DNA from: Ischnura elegans
Taxonomy: Eukaryota; Arthropoda; Insecta; Odonata; Coenagrionidae
Length of the DNA stretch: 64,000 nt
NCBI RefSeq assembly: GCF_921293095.1
Contig: NC_060259.1
Coordinates: 1,550,001-1,614,000 of the forward strand
Reading direction: 5' to 3'
Translations under genes and position numbers: made by a program
Shown: one piece after another, positions 13,330 to 24,842 of the stretch
How the letters are laid out: every line of letters begins with the position of its first letter
Numbering within the stretch: the stretch's first letter is position 1
Notes under the pieces: model-generated
What the model saw: the letters and a program-made list of their open reading frames with translations, nothing else
Told to the model about the DNA's origin: nothing
Databases searched by the model: none

Positions 13330-13660
13330 CAAAAAAATATTGAAAAATGATTTTAAAATGATTTTAAAATGAAAATGTCATAAGATGGCTAAATTCATGA
13401 CTTTTTCAAGATTTTAAAATAATTTTAAAATAATGTATTAGGTATTGCTTTTTTAAAGTCCAGTATCATGTCGCCTAATGTTGTTGATAGTGCATATATG
13501 GATATGTAATAAGCAATGACTTATTGTTTTGCATGAAATTTTGTTTTTTTAAATTTCGCAGAAAAATATTATGCAAACTTATTTTAAAACAATTTCGAGA
13601 TGATTTTGAAAACATTTTAAAATTATTTTGAAATCATTTTAAAATCATTTAAAAACCCTC
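13330..13660. repeat. Left subterminal ATTTTAAAAT array of the 18.8-kb transposon
   Basis: The words ATTTTAAAATGATTTT, ATTTTAAAATAATTTTA and AACATTTTAAAATT recur many times. Each is a partial palindrome, so the array reads similarly on both strands. The matching array is at 31,733-32,150 next to the right end. In CACTA elements such arrays are transposase binding sites; that role here is inference. Confidence 0.7.
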
Positions 13661-13769
13661 ATATAAATTTGCATAACCGCATAATCTTTGTCATATCAAA
13701 GTGAAATAAACCAGCATTAGAGTTCTCATACTTGCGACGTGGAAGTGCGGTGTCTCCAGCCGTGGCTAT

Positions 13770-14756
13770 TGCCTTGTTTCCACTACGAAGGGTCTACAGC
13801 GGTTAGGGGATGATGGGTAACCTGACCAGCGTTCCAACGGGAAGTTTGTCCGAATACCCTGCCGGGAACAGAAGTTTGGGGGAGGTAAATAGTTGAGTAA
13901 CGAAATAGCGTGTGATGAAAATGTAGGTTCAAGTAGCTAGATTGTTGCATTTGATCAACATTTATTTAATGCTGTGGCGAAATTGGATCCGCCTCCGGAA
14001 CAAATGGAAGAAGAAATGCGACGGAGGAGGAACCTGAGGGCCTATATTATAAATAGGTTACGAAGAAAACCCCGGCATTACATTAGAAGAAGTTGACGGT
14101 TTGTTAGCAGTCAGGGGTTTTGGGATGGAGATGTTCCCAAATGACCCGATGCTTTTCAAAAAACATATCGTATTCAGCGGGATACATTTCAAATGCTGTG
14201 CAATAGAATAAGGACTAGCATCGTTAAAATAAGTACGCGCACGCGAGAAGCTATTCTCGTCCCTAAAGGATAGCGATTGCACTGTACTACCTCAAGTTTG
14301 GGTCAGATCTTGCAGTGGTGGAGGTATTCTGCGATGTCAACATAGGCCGCTTTTATACCCGAGCAGCTAAGTCTGCCCACACCTGTTTGTGGCCTTTAAA
14401 TGTACCCCGAAACCTCCGTTGGATATTTTCCTCTTCATAAATCGAGAGCAAGATCTCCGTCTCGTCGTCTAAAAAATTCTTTCTCTCAGGATTGGCCATC
14501 CCCGCTCTTATTAAAAAAAATGTGTACTCGCAACGTTTTTCCTGCCTTCAATAATTGCCTGATCTCGTGGTTGTTAGACGAAATACGTTCGTCAATTGCT
14601 CACTAGATCAGGAAACTAGCGTTCCCACTACGATTTCTAACCCGCGTCAGCCAACCCGGGTTACAATTCTGACCGGGGTTGGCGCTAACTGCCGTTTCCA
14701 CAACGATATGTAACCCGGGTCAGCGCTAACCCGAAGGGCGTAGTGGAAACAAGGCA
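13770..14756. mobile_element. 987-bp element, ends TGCCTTGTTTCCACTACG, duplication TAT
   Basis: Both ends read inwards TGCCTTGTTTCCACTACG, and each is flanked by TAT (13,767-13,769 and 14,757-14,759). Subterminal words related to GGGTTAGCGCTGACCC occur on both sides. There is no long reading frame. The 3-bp duplication and terminal style suit a non-autonomous PIF/Harbinger-like element (inference). It is inserted in the 18.8-kb transposon. Confidence 0.8.
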
Positions 14757-14822
14757 TATGGCTACAGTCATGCCCAGAGTCCTCTGGATTGTTGATAATA
14801 CACTACAAAGTTGAGTCGTCGC

Positions 14823-16384
14823 CATAGAGGTTACTGGAGGGGGCGCGCCCTATCCTTTCCAATAGCGGGAAGTGAAGCCAGGGGGGAGTGGCCAAATTGC
14901 GCATTTAGCCATGATGCCGTGCCCTGCTATAACACAGAGTCTTACGGGGCAACGACAAATTTTTGCTTTTAACTCATTAAATAATACCTTTAGGCATTTT
15001 TCGCGAAAGGTAAGATGAAAATAAATAGTAATACATGCCCAAAGAATAAATTTATGCTGGATCAGAGCCCTTGTGACCTACAGGAAGACAATAATCAACG
15101 GACAATGAGGTGTTTAGTCAAGCATAATTGACTCAATATTACTAGCTAAACAATGGCTGGCAATTCGAAAATTGCATTAATTTCAACTTAATGAATCTTA
15201 ATCCGGAAATTAAAGATCGATTGAATATGTTGCTATGCACCGTCGTTACTTCTACGAACATAGTAATCACCATTGAACTCGTCATGAAATGCTCCTGTAC
15301 GATAGAAATATTGACCAAACCCGAAGTTAAAATAAGTTTTACGACATTACGCAGAAATAACTCACGACTTTGTTTCATATAATTCCATTTTCACTGTCAA
15401 AGCCCCCGAAAAAGAACGGTGCTACCTCTCGTAATGCAAGTTAATGCACTACGAGTGCGTGCGTCCGCAGTTGACCATGCTCAAGTAAGATTGACGGACG
15501 AAAGATTGCGAAATCACTACGTTTACGATACAAATTATTTTATTTTTACTACCCAAGCCCCTGGAAAATATCCATACTACATCAAGTAATGCCCCTTTGC
15601 ACGCGAGTGAACTCGTCTGAGTGCGTGCTTCTAAATTTAACTTGACGAAAAGGTCGAAATATTATGGTATTCAAAGAAAAACAAAATCAAGCATAAAAAT
15701 TCATTTAATGGGCAAATTACAAAAAGATTAATTCTCGACACAAAAAATTTTCACATTGTTCAAGTACAAGATTCAACTTTGGCAGATCAACAGCAAATGT
15801 AAACATACACAATGCATGGGTGAGGCCAAAATAGTTAACATGACACCTAAAATACAAATAAAATACTTAATTACTACCGTTGACTAATAACATTATCAAC
15901 TATTCACATTAAAAGGCACCCCAAACACGAGCACGTTGTAGGTAACAAATTCAATATGTATCAGGTGTAGCGAACATCTCACGCTATAATGCATGTTTTT
16001 GACTATTTTATTCAATATTTTACTCACCGGTGGAAAGTAAGCCCTGTTTTCTTCCTTTCCGTGCGATTATTGCATCCGTAAGCCGAGCAGCAAACCATCT
16101 GCGAATGCAAAGTTTAAATAGCATATATCTGCCTAACGGAATGTTTCCGGATGTAGATAATAATATCCATGAAAATAAACACACCAATAAATATTTACGT
16201 ACCTTTATATGACCTCTGTAGCCACTGGTTTCAGAAAAAAAACAATATTTACTTAACATGTAAGCTTACGGCAAATCGACGAAGCGGGGCAGAGCATGAT
16301 GGCTAAATGCGCAAAAGTACCGTTATGCCTGGTTATGCCTGGCTTCACCTCAGAGCGCTTATGCCCCCTCCAGATACCTCTATG
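14823..16384. mobile_element. 1.56-kb element, ends CATAGAGGT..CTGGAGGGGGC, 8-bp duplication GTCGTCGC
   Basis: The terminal inverted repeats are about 110 bp and share CATAGAGGT, CTGGAGGGGGC, GTGAAGCCAGG and TGCGCATTTAGCCAT. GTCGTCGC occurs outside both ends (14,815-14,822 and 16,385-16,392), an exact 8-bp duplication. Inside there is no transposase. A loosely repeated block lies at 15,400-15,650, with CTACGAGTGCGTGC and related GAGTGCGTGC phrases. An 8-bp duplication with an end starting CA fits hAT or P superfamilies. It is inserted in the 18.8-kb transposon. Confidence 0.85.
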
Positions 16385-16439
16385 GTCGTCGCATCCTACC
16401 ATCTTTGTTCTCTGCACTCGTTGTTTACGTTATGAAAGT

Positions 16440-16652
16440 GAATGTGGCCGGCAGTTGCTCGGCAAGATTTTCCGTTATTTGTAGTAGAAATACGGCACAA
16501 TAAGTTGTAGTTCGGCTCCTAATTGCTACATTAGCACCAAGGACGTGTTTAAAAATTTTATTTTCCCTCAAAATATTGAGAGAAGAGCGAAATGGCTTCA
16601 AATATGCCGAAGGGACAAGTGACACCAAACAACGTCTTCCCGCCTACGTGAG
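16440..16652 (+). other. Possible 5' untranslated first exon, ending GTGAG|GTAAGT
   Basis: A strong donor (AG|GTAAGT) follows 16,652. Just upstream is a 19-codon frame from 16,592 (MASNMPKG...) that stops one base before the exon end. No frame continues into the exon-like stretches downstream, so it cannot be coding across the junction. The transposase gene's only large exon begins at a splice acceptor (27,181) and needs an upstream leader, so this is a candidate leader exon inside the same element. That link is inference. Confidence 0.25.
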
Positions 16653-19130
16653 GTAAGTTTTTCTACACATAATGGTTCCTTTAATACTATTACCTTAAAT
16701 TTTTAATAGTGCTGATCCACATATTCCAATTATTAGGTTTGAACTGTGTATAAGTAGTAATTTTAAAAAATATGTATTCCGGTTCAGATAATCCGGCGAG
16801 GTTCTTGACGAGTGTTTTTGTGCTTGTATGTTTTCTATTCATCAATGGAATATGTGAAATTTTGTGACTAAAATATAATATTTAGTCTGGGTTGCAGAGA
16901 TGATTGACTTAGTTCTTTACTATAGTAAACTATAGTACGTATACGTACCAGATAGTGTAACAATAACTATTAGTGCTGCTAGTTTTGTATTCAATAAAAA
17001 TATTTGTTTTTGTCAATGCCGGTATGAAGTAATCTTACGGTCATTTACAACAATAAAGACAATTACGTTTTTGACTAGAATCTGCATATCCGGATACATA
17101 TTAGTGGACGAAACTCCGCTTTTCATTGCTTTATTTGTGTGTTGTTCATGAGAAGAATGACTATTATATTTCGAAGTAGTGTGAATGCTTAATTTTAGGA
17201 TGCAATTAAAATCTCGACGAGTCGCTTTTGCGACTAATCTTTTCCTTGACTCATTCCGAATTTTTAATTCCAGTTTTGTTTGAAGAGGATTACATTCCTA
17301 GGGCTGGTTAAAACGGAAAAATACATCAACACCGAACTTTTGTCGTGGCCCAGTGCTTATACTGCTGTCTGCTCCTGTGTACTTGAAGTTTCAACATCTT
17401 TGGCCGAATATTTACTTGTGGTACGTATTCGAGCTTAGTAACTAATTGTAAAATATGGAAATATATAATTAATTAGGTTTTTCTGAAATGGCTTCAGTGA
17501 TTATCAAAGAGGACGGTACCATTCATGCCTAATTATTGAGAGTTATTAAAAAAATATGGCTATGGATAACTAGGAGTTTTTGATTATTTCTTCGTACACC
17601 ATTTCAATTTCAATGCGTTATTGTCAGTGTGTATATTATTCATGTACATTTCTCTAGAACTTATTGTTTTACTTTTATATTTACTTTTATTAAGCCTGTG
17701 CGTTTAATTGTGCTTTTATAAATCTTATATAAATAGTGATTATTAAGAGTGGAGTGGAAGCTTATTGTTAATGTGTAGATATAACTTATTCAAGACCTGA
17801 TGTGGTATTGTGTGAAAATAATACGGTTTTAATGATATCTTGGAGATATCATGATTTCTGTTGCAATAAAAACTTCTTTAAATGCATTTCTTAGTGATAT
17901 GTTGCGATAAACCTAGGATATTGTACTCCTAAATCCATTTATGGTGTTTATCCTAAGCCGTAGAGGGACTTTCTGCCATTTCCTTTTGCGTTGATTCTAT
18001 ATTCTAGTGATTAGTAATGTTTACCATTGGAATAAATTAATAAATTTGATTTGCATTATCACTTGCATGTTGCTGCTGCTGTTCAAGCAGATTCCAAGGG
18101 TGTCATTTGGCGAGGGAGCAACATAGGAAGAACTAGTGCACGATGCTAAAATTACTGATTGGGCAAGTTCTACATTTTACACGAAATACCCTGACATTGA
18201 ACGTTCAACTACCCTTTCTCACCAGTATGTATGAATAGGGTACCACATTGCTATTTATTTGTTTCTTAAGGGTTGAGGTTAGTGTCTGTAGCTTTGAATA
18301 TATTTGTTGAAGGTAATTCATTAGAGTTCCTACAGGAAAATGGTGCACTGCAAAGTAAAAGCCAAAAACCTCATAATGAAAGTGGCATATAAATATTAGA
18401 CACATTGGTTCTCTTTTATGTTCGAACTTAACTTTAATTGTAGTATAAGCTTTACTTTTTTTATACATCACTGATTGGCTGAATTTTTATCATTTTAAGA
18501 TTGGCATCATTCTTTTCCAAAGATATTATGGCTTCATCGATAGACATGCAGAAGATAATTCATATTTAAATGTAATTTTTGGGTTTCTTGTTTAGTTCTC
18601 GTATTTGTTGTATAGAACACCAAAGAATCATTTTGTCTTCAGTAGAATACATTATAAGGGCCTACTATACTGTATGGTTGAAGTACAACAGAGTGTTTTA
18701 AGCATGCTGTAGAGTTGTAATTCTTACTTTCAATTTTCTACTTCAGCATATGGTTAAAATAATTTTGCAATAGGTCATTGCAACATGGTTGAATTTTTTA
18801 ATCAATGATATTGTAAACCACATACTATGAAGCCATTGCTTTTTATCCTTCAGTCAAGTTTTAAAGTTCCAGTTACGAAGTACCCCCTTATTTTTGCAGA
18901 GGAAATTAGTATGTATGAAATGTTATTATGTTCATGAGATTAATGCTGAAATCAAATTACAAATAAGTGCAACAGCCGTTCTTAGAGAGGGGGGAATTCA
19001 AGCCAAAAACATGTTTAATCAAATTAAATATTGCAAGTAATATGATCCCATACTCAAATCCAAGTCGATATTTGGCCTCACCAACAAGTTGTCTCTTCAG
19101 ACTCCTCTGTCCTCCATAATGTCAACCTTT
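16653..19130. other. Unrecognised AT-rich interior of the 18.8-kb transposon
   Basis: No gene is recognised. One exon-like block at 17,274-17,420 (acceptor TTAATTCCAG, donor GTG|GTACGT) is open for 49 codons. It resembles no protein I know and joins to nothing in frame. The rest has no repeats or terminal structures that I can identify. Confidence 0.4.
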
Positions 19131-19915
19131 TCCCCAACTCATCCCATGCCCTCAAACACTGGGTATTGCATCATTCATTGCATTGCATCGCATTCATTGC
19201 ATCTTAGTCTTGGTCTTTCTTGTGGGTGTCTTCCCTCTGGTTGACCTCTCCACACTCCTCACTTCTTCTTACGTGACCAAGCCATGCAATTCTCCTACTT
19301 CTGATCACAGTGACAATATCTTGTTTTATGAAGTTTCCTGCTCTATGTTTTTCAGTATTCTCCAAACCCCTTCGTCAAACGTTGGACCATATATCCTTCT
19401 CGATATTTAATTTCCAACAGTTATTTACTTCTTCTAAGGCTGCTTTGTTAGGGTCTTTACCTCAGCCTCATTTAAGAGCACTTGCTGTATTATGATAGTA
19501 TGCATTCTAATTTTTATCTATCTTGAGTTGATATATACCTGGAGTTGGTATATTGAGAAGTTGAATCTATGATAATTTTGATAGGCTCCTGTAGCATCTA
19601 TTAGCTTAATTTATCCCCATTTGTATCTCTTCATCTATTTCATTTTGGCAGTTAATGGTGACTACCAAATACCAGCAGAGAAATGTTAGGCTCTGCCACT
19701 CTTCCAATTTTCATATATTTAGTTTTATCTTCAATTACCTGTAATCCTACTTTTATTACTATTCTACTTGGGCTACTGATTTGAGGTTACTTTTACTATA
19801 GGCTTTTAAGGCTACATCAGCAGCATAGGCCAATATATTTATTTTTCCTTCGATACTTGCCCTTCTTGGTATAGCTTCAGTTGCTTTCAAAGCTTTTTCT
19901 AGTGCCAAGTCTCTT
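19130..19915 (-). pseudogene. Degenerate non-LTR retrotransposon reverse transcriptase 3' part
   Basis: Read on the minus strand from 19,915 leftwards, the words ALEKALKA, then INILAYAADVAL (a decayed version of the reverse transcriptase YADD box, with Ala-Ala-Asp), and later ERKILRRIYGP-like and IRSRRIAWLGHV-like stretches appear in shifting frames, as in the reverse transcriptase and C-terminal region of arthropod non-LTR elements. Many stops interrupt it. There is no poly(A) tail or target duplication, so it is a dead fragment. Confidence 0.6.
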
Positions 19916-20502
19916 CTTCATAATTGAGAATACTTCTTTTGATGGGTAAGTTTAGTTTTTTTGTGCATAAATGCACTGCAATTCGAAGATTCCTCTTTTT
20001 AAGTTAGTTTCTTTCCAGAAGTGTGGATTGCTTAATCCTTTTGGCAAATTACTACATTATATGTTGTACTTAAAGGAATATATATTCCATGACGGTGTTA
20101 ATGGAGAGTGTAAATGTTGTTCATCTCATTGATTTGAGGGTACCATGAACATTGACTTGAACCCTTCACTGAACAGTTTTCTGGGGTTGAAATCTGTTCT
20201 TCATAATTACTAGTGTCTCTTTTGATAAGCAAGTTTGGTCTTGCTGTGCATAAATTCACTACTATTCTGAGATTCCTCTTATACAGTCAATTTTTTTCCA
20301 TAACTATTGACTACTTAATCCTGGTCTGAATGTTATTATAATGGATGTAATACCGGAGGAAACTGTATGACACATTCCATGATGGTGTTAATGGAGATAG
20401 GTAAATGGTGTTCATCGTTATAATGAGGGTCATTAATTGGGGGGTACCTTCACCATTGACATGAATTCTTTGCTAAACAGTATTCTGGGGTTAAAATATG
20501 GG
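19914..20502 (+). repeat. Tandem duplication of a ~290-bp unit
   Basis: Two adjacent diverged copies run about 19,914-20,195 and 20,196-20,502. Both start TTCTTCATAATT, contain CATAAATxCACT, ATTCCATGA.GGTGTTAATGG and ACCATxxACATTGAC-like phrases, and end ...CTGGGGTT.AAAT. No reading frame is conserved between them. Confidence 0.75.
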
Positions 20503-20712
20503 ATACGTTTGAGAATACCTATTAAATGTGAAATCTATGAACCTATTCCGCTGTTTGGAATGTTTTAAAATGTAAATATTTTTTAAAGGGGGAGAGCATA
20601 CGATGGTCGAGATTAGGCAATGGAGTAGTTTAATATGACTGTATGTCTTCAATTTGATAATATTTTTAGATGATCTGATAAATGTTGAAATATTTGTGTC
20701 AAGGAGTAATGG

Positions 20713-20976
20713 CAATGGCGTAACTAGGAATATGCTTTGGGAAGGATAGGATGGCCTGGGGTGGCACCCCCCCCCCCCCAATCAGACAACGAATCAGTCC
20801 AAGAAAAGTTTTGAAGAATAACATTCCTGGAAATACATTTGATATCATTTTGGCACTAAAGATTTAACTTTTAGTCGATGCAGTTCAATATATAAAATAA
20901 TTATAAATAATTTTTTTATTTCTCTGAGGCTATGGGGAGGGATCTTTCCCTTCCTCCCCCCGTAGATATGCCACTG
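20713..20976. mobile_element. 264-bp hAT-type MITE, imperfect 8-bp duplication
   Basis: The ends are CAATGGCGTAACTA and, inverted, CAGTGGCATATCTACGGGG. The flanks AGTAATGG (20,705-20,712) and AGTAACAG (20,977-20,984) agree at 6 of 8 positions. The interior has runs of C and T with no coding. CAxTGGCxTA ends with an 8-bp duplication are typical of non-autonomous hAT elements. Confidence 0.75.
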
Positions 20977-21843
20977 AGTAACAGTGTTGTGGAATGTTAA
21001 TGTCATATTATTCCTTTTTATAATTTTGTATGCTGACAGGAAGATTGCCATCTTGGTAATAGAATTAATTTCCCGAAAGTTGTCTGCCAATTGAAATTTA
21101 ATTTATTAATTTCCTATTGCTCAAACCATGAAATATGATATAGAGACAAGTGATTGCATGTTTAATAAACATCTACACATTATAGAACTTTATCATGACT
21201 GTTGATTGTGAGAATTTGATGTATCACTGAGATGCTGTTCATTAAAATTACTAGTGAATTAATGCTTTTGGTGTAATTAACGAAATTTTATTTATATTTT
21301 TAATTACAGGTTCATATACTCGAGTAGTCAATGTCATGGGTGGTAAAGGAACATAGCAAAATTGAGAATAATGCAAGATCTGTGGCAGCTGTCATCACCT
21401 GTACATCATTCTCTCCTACTAATTTGAATCCATTTTAATAGAAATGTTACATCATGTGCACTTCAGATTTATTTAATTTTTTTATTTTGCATTATGTAAA
21501 TAATCTTAGTTTCAATGAAATTGTTAAATCATTCTGGAAATCTTAAAATGTAACATTTCTGGTGTGTGTACATTATATACTTTGGAAAAATGTGATTTTT
21601 TCCTTTATATACCTCCTTTGATGATATCTTTTATGATCTGCAACTCTCGTGAAAAGTACAAAAATTGCATGTCAGCTTGTGACTTCTGTAGTTTTTCTTG
21701 TGTAATTTTGGGGTAGGATAATATTTCCGATTTGTCGGCACTAAAAATTGACCAGACTTGTCCTCAAATTCCTCGTATAATATCCATAGCGCTGTTTTCA
21801 TGGAAGTTTACTCGGATATTATATGCGACATCTCTTCCGATCA
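20977..21843. other. Unrecognised AT-rich stretch with one acceptor-like site
   Basis: A polypyrimidine acceptor (TTTTAATTACAG) ends at 21,309 and is followed by only very short frames. No gene or repeat is supported. Confidence 0.4.
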
Positions 21844-23543
21844 GGGGCCGTATTCTCTAACTCCAAACCGATCGGTGCGGCACCGATTCGTCGGGTGCGA
21901 CGTCACACCGACTCCCGGTAAGAAGTCGTGCGATTCTGTACGAACCCGGTCGGTGCGGCACCGACGAGAGGACGGGAGATCGTCGGTAGCCGTACCGACA
22001 GCAAAAAGGTGTCGGTACGGCCACCGACTAGTGGGTTTCATGAATCGTGGGTGCGCATTGTACGTTTTATTTTGTTTTTATCTCACCACCGAGTAAATAA
22101 TGAGGTTTTCTGCAATGTTATCTTTTTCTGCCCCTTCGAATAAGCCTCTATAATTCACTGTGTCATCATCTGTATTAATTACCTTGACAGAAATATAAGA
22201 TAATGGTTAATAAAAATGAGGTTTGCTAGCATATAATGACTTTCTCTCATTTATGTTACCACTTTCACTCGCTTGTAATAGGCTTTATTTCTCTCTATCA
22301 TCATTTAGTTCCTTAGCTCACTATAAGCTCCTTATCGGCTTTTTCCGTAAGAAAACCATAAGATACGGATAACTCACTTACTTTTTGCTAGCTGGGGTAT
22401 TTGCTCCTTTGACATAAAAAAGATATTTTTGATTAAATATGAGTTTTGCCGCAATGTTATCACTTTATATCACTCTGAATAGGCGACTGTTATTTCACTC
22501 AATCATCAATTTGGCGTTTCTCTCGGCATAGAAATAAGATCTTTTTATTTAAGTATGAAGTTTGCCACCACGGTATCAGTTTCTTTCATTTGTAACGGGC
22601 AACTATATTTCATTTCATCGTCAACCATTGATTCCCTTGACGATAAAAGAAGATATTTGTTAATAAGTATGAGGTTTACCGCAATATTATCATTTTCTCT
22701 CACTTGGAATGCGCAACTTATACATATGTATTTCACCGAATCACAATTTATTTACTTCTTCGTCATTACACTTCTTTTAATTGCACCCAGCTCCATATTT
22801 TTATAACAATTTCCTAACTTGTTCCTCTAATATGACATTTACATTTGCTTTTGAATCCTACGTTCACGTTCCATGGTATGCTATTTTCGTCTGCTACGGT
22901 GCCAATGGCATAACCTTCCGTTGATAACATTTATACGGAACTTACTTAATGACAACTATATTACCAAATCATGAATAAATAGCATTATACGGAACCAATA
23001 TTTAAAAAAAGAAACTACGATCTCAAGGATAGTTTCAATAATTCATTCCAGCAACAACAATCTCCATCACATACAAACTTTATTGTGATGTTGTAATATT
23101 GTTTCCTTCGATTCTGTAGGTACAGCATTACTACCACACATTATATAAGCATTGTTAACAACTTATCCAATATCGTTTATCTTAATCTAGCAATAAGTCG
23201 TAATTTCCGCAAATAAAAAGATTGAGAACATGATTAATACATTACATATAATGTATTCTCCATGATTGAGAATGACGACAACAAACTGTGCCAATGAGTC
23301 TTCACTTGTTTTTACCCTTCTTTCATTGGTGGAGACACGTGAAACTTCGGATATATTCGGATTTTCCCTGTTTGGGAAGGAGAGGGAACCGTACCGACTG
23401 GTTTGAAACCAACGACCTTACAGAATCGCTGAAAGTGTCGTCGTCGGTGCGGAATCCGTTGTCGGTACGATTTGATGTCCAGTCGGTGGGCTTGAAAGGG
23501 AAACCGACCGGTGCGGCACCGACGAAATACAGAATACGGCCCC
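21844..23543. mobile_element. 1.7-kb element, ends GGGGCCGTATTCT, rich in CGGTGCGGCACCGA palindromes
   Basis: Both ends read inwards GGGGCCGTATTCT. The match extends outward as TCA/TGA, so the true boundary may be 21,841-23,546. Several hundred bases at each end are G+C-richer than the surroundings and carry repeated palindromes such as CGGTGCGGCACCGA and GGTCGGT/ACCGACC words. No clean target duplication is visible. The middle contains a tandem array (22,098-22,800) and no transposase. The ends resemble PIF/Harbinger or ISL2EU-like non-autonomous elements, which is inference. Confidence 0.75.
22098..22800 (+). repeat. Tandem array, unit ~115 bp, inside the 1.7-kb element
   Basis: Diverged units begin near 22,099, 22,214, 22,438, 22,556 and 22,669, with a more decayed unit between the second and third. 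Each has AATATGAGGTTTGCCGCAAT-like text, then ATCATTTTCTCTCA and a short GGCAACTATATTTCA-like phrase. Reading frames differ between units, so this is not a coding repeat. Confidence 0.7.
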
Positions 23544-23964
23544 TGAATGGAATTCCCAGTGAATTATATTTTGCGAATTTTTAAAATATCGGGATTAGCG
23601 ATGTCATTACCTAGCGAAATCATCAAAAAGTGCTCGTATTTGAAGAAAAATCCACCGGGGAAATCATTGGCCTTCATCAAGATACTAGCTTGTTGGCAAA
23701 AGGTAGGTAATAATAGCAGTAAGTACGAATTAAATGTATTGCTCAATGGTTGGTTATAAAGTATATATACCAAAGAAAATGAAATAATGTTGAATTCCCT
23801 CTTTCAACTTGCAACTGCCTATAACCGGTTGAATACCAGGTGTTTCGTGAAACTTTCCTGTCCTTGAACGACGCGCCTCGTAATAGGATAAAACAAATGA
23901 GTAACGTTTATCGCATTGCCCTCGCATACTTTGGTTTTCTTCAGTTTCTTTCTTTCCTTCTTAG

Positions 23965-24071
23965 CTGTTGATGTGAGCGGTCTTGTGACCACGTGTGGTT
24001 CTGGCTGGAAGCGGTTTCGCGGTATAGAAGCGATTGTGCACCCAATTTTTAGGCATCTTGATTGTGAACAG
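23965..24071 (+). other. Exon-like block (TTCTTAG acceptor, GAACAG|GTATGT donor)
   Basis: A polypyrimidine tract and AG precede 23,965, and a good donor follows 24,071. A partial copy of the same block, including the donor (AACAG|GTGTGT), recurs at about 24,623-24,708 within the repeat array. It encodes nothing recognisable. It may be a non-coding leader exon of the downstream transposase gene, but this is weakly supported. Confidence 0.25.
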
Positions 24072-24083
24072 GTATGTGCCCAC

Positions 24084-24842
24084 CATAGATTAATAAGGTT
24101 ATGTGTGAATGGATATAAATGTTAAGAATTAATGTATTAATAGGAATGCAGTAAATGTTTGGCGGATTTTCGAGTGGAGATTTAAAGATATCAGGGAATG
24201 ATACTTTGAAGGCATAGATTAACGAGGTTGTGCGTGAATGGATGAAAATCTTACCTTAATATGTTAATTGGGATGCAGTAAGTATTTGGCGGCTTTTTGA
24301 TAGGAGATTTAAAACATAAGGGAATGATACTTTGAGGGCATATATTAAATAGGTTGTGCGTGTATGGATGAAAATGTAAGAAATAATATATTAATTGGGA
24401 TGCAGTAAATGTTTGGCGGGTTTTTGAATGGAGATTTAAAACATAAGGGAATGATACATCGAAGGCACAGGTAAACGAGGTTGTGCATGAATGGATGAAA
24501 GGACTTTGAAGGCATAGGTTAACGAGGTTGTGCGTGAATGGATGAAAATGTCAAGAAATAATATATTAATTGGGATGCAGTAAATGTTAGGCGGCTTTTG
24601 GAGTGGAGATTTAAAACAACGGGAAGTGTGACCACGTGTGGCTCTGGCCGGAAGAGTTTTATTGAAGATTGTGTACCTAATTTTTAGTGGTCTTGATTGT
24701 GAACAGGTGTGTGTCCACCATAGGTTAATAAGGTTGTGTTTGAATGTATATAAATTTTAAGAATTAATGTACTTATAGGGAGGCAGTAAATGTTTGGCGG
24801 CTTTTTGAGTAGAGCTTTAAAGACATCATGGAATGATACTTT
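24084..24842 (+). repeat. Tandem array, unit ~126 bp, upstream of the transposase gene
   Basis: Units start near 24,084, 24,211, 24,337 and 24,463, followed by a short 48-bp step and a longer compound unit. Shared text includes GAGGTTGTGCGTGAATGGAT, GGGATGCAGTAAATGTTTGG and GGAATGATACTTTGA. The array resumes at 26,851 after the 2-kb insertion and ends near 26,930, so the insertion split the array. Confidence 0.85.

Noticed and set aside
16592-17420. Host gene with exons at 16,592-16,652 and 17,274-17,420 (49 open codons)
   Set aside because: The first frame stops one base before its donor, and the only frame that would feed the second exon has a stop and no ATG. The amino-acid text resembles nothing known.
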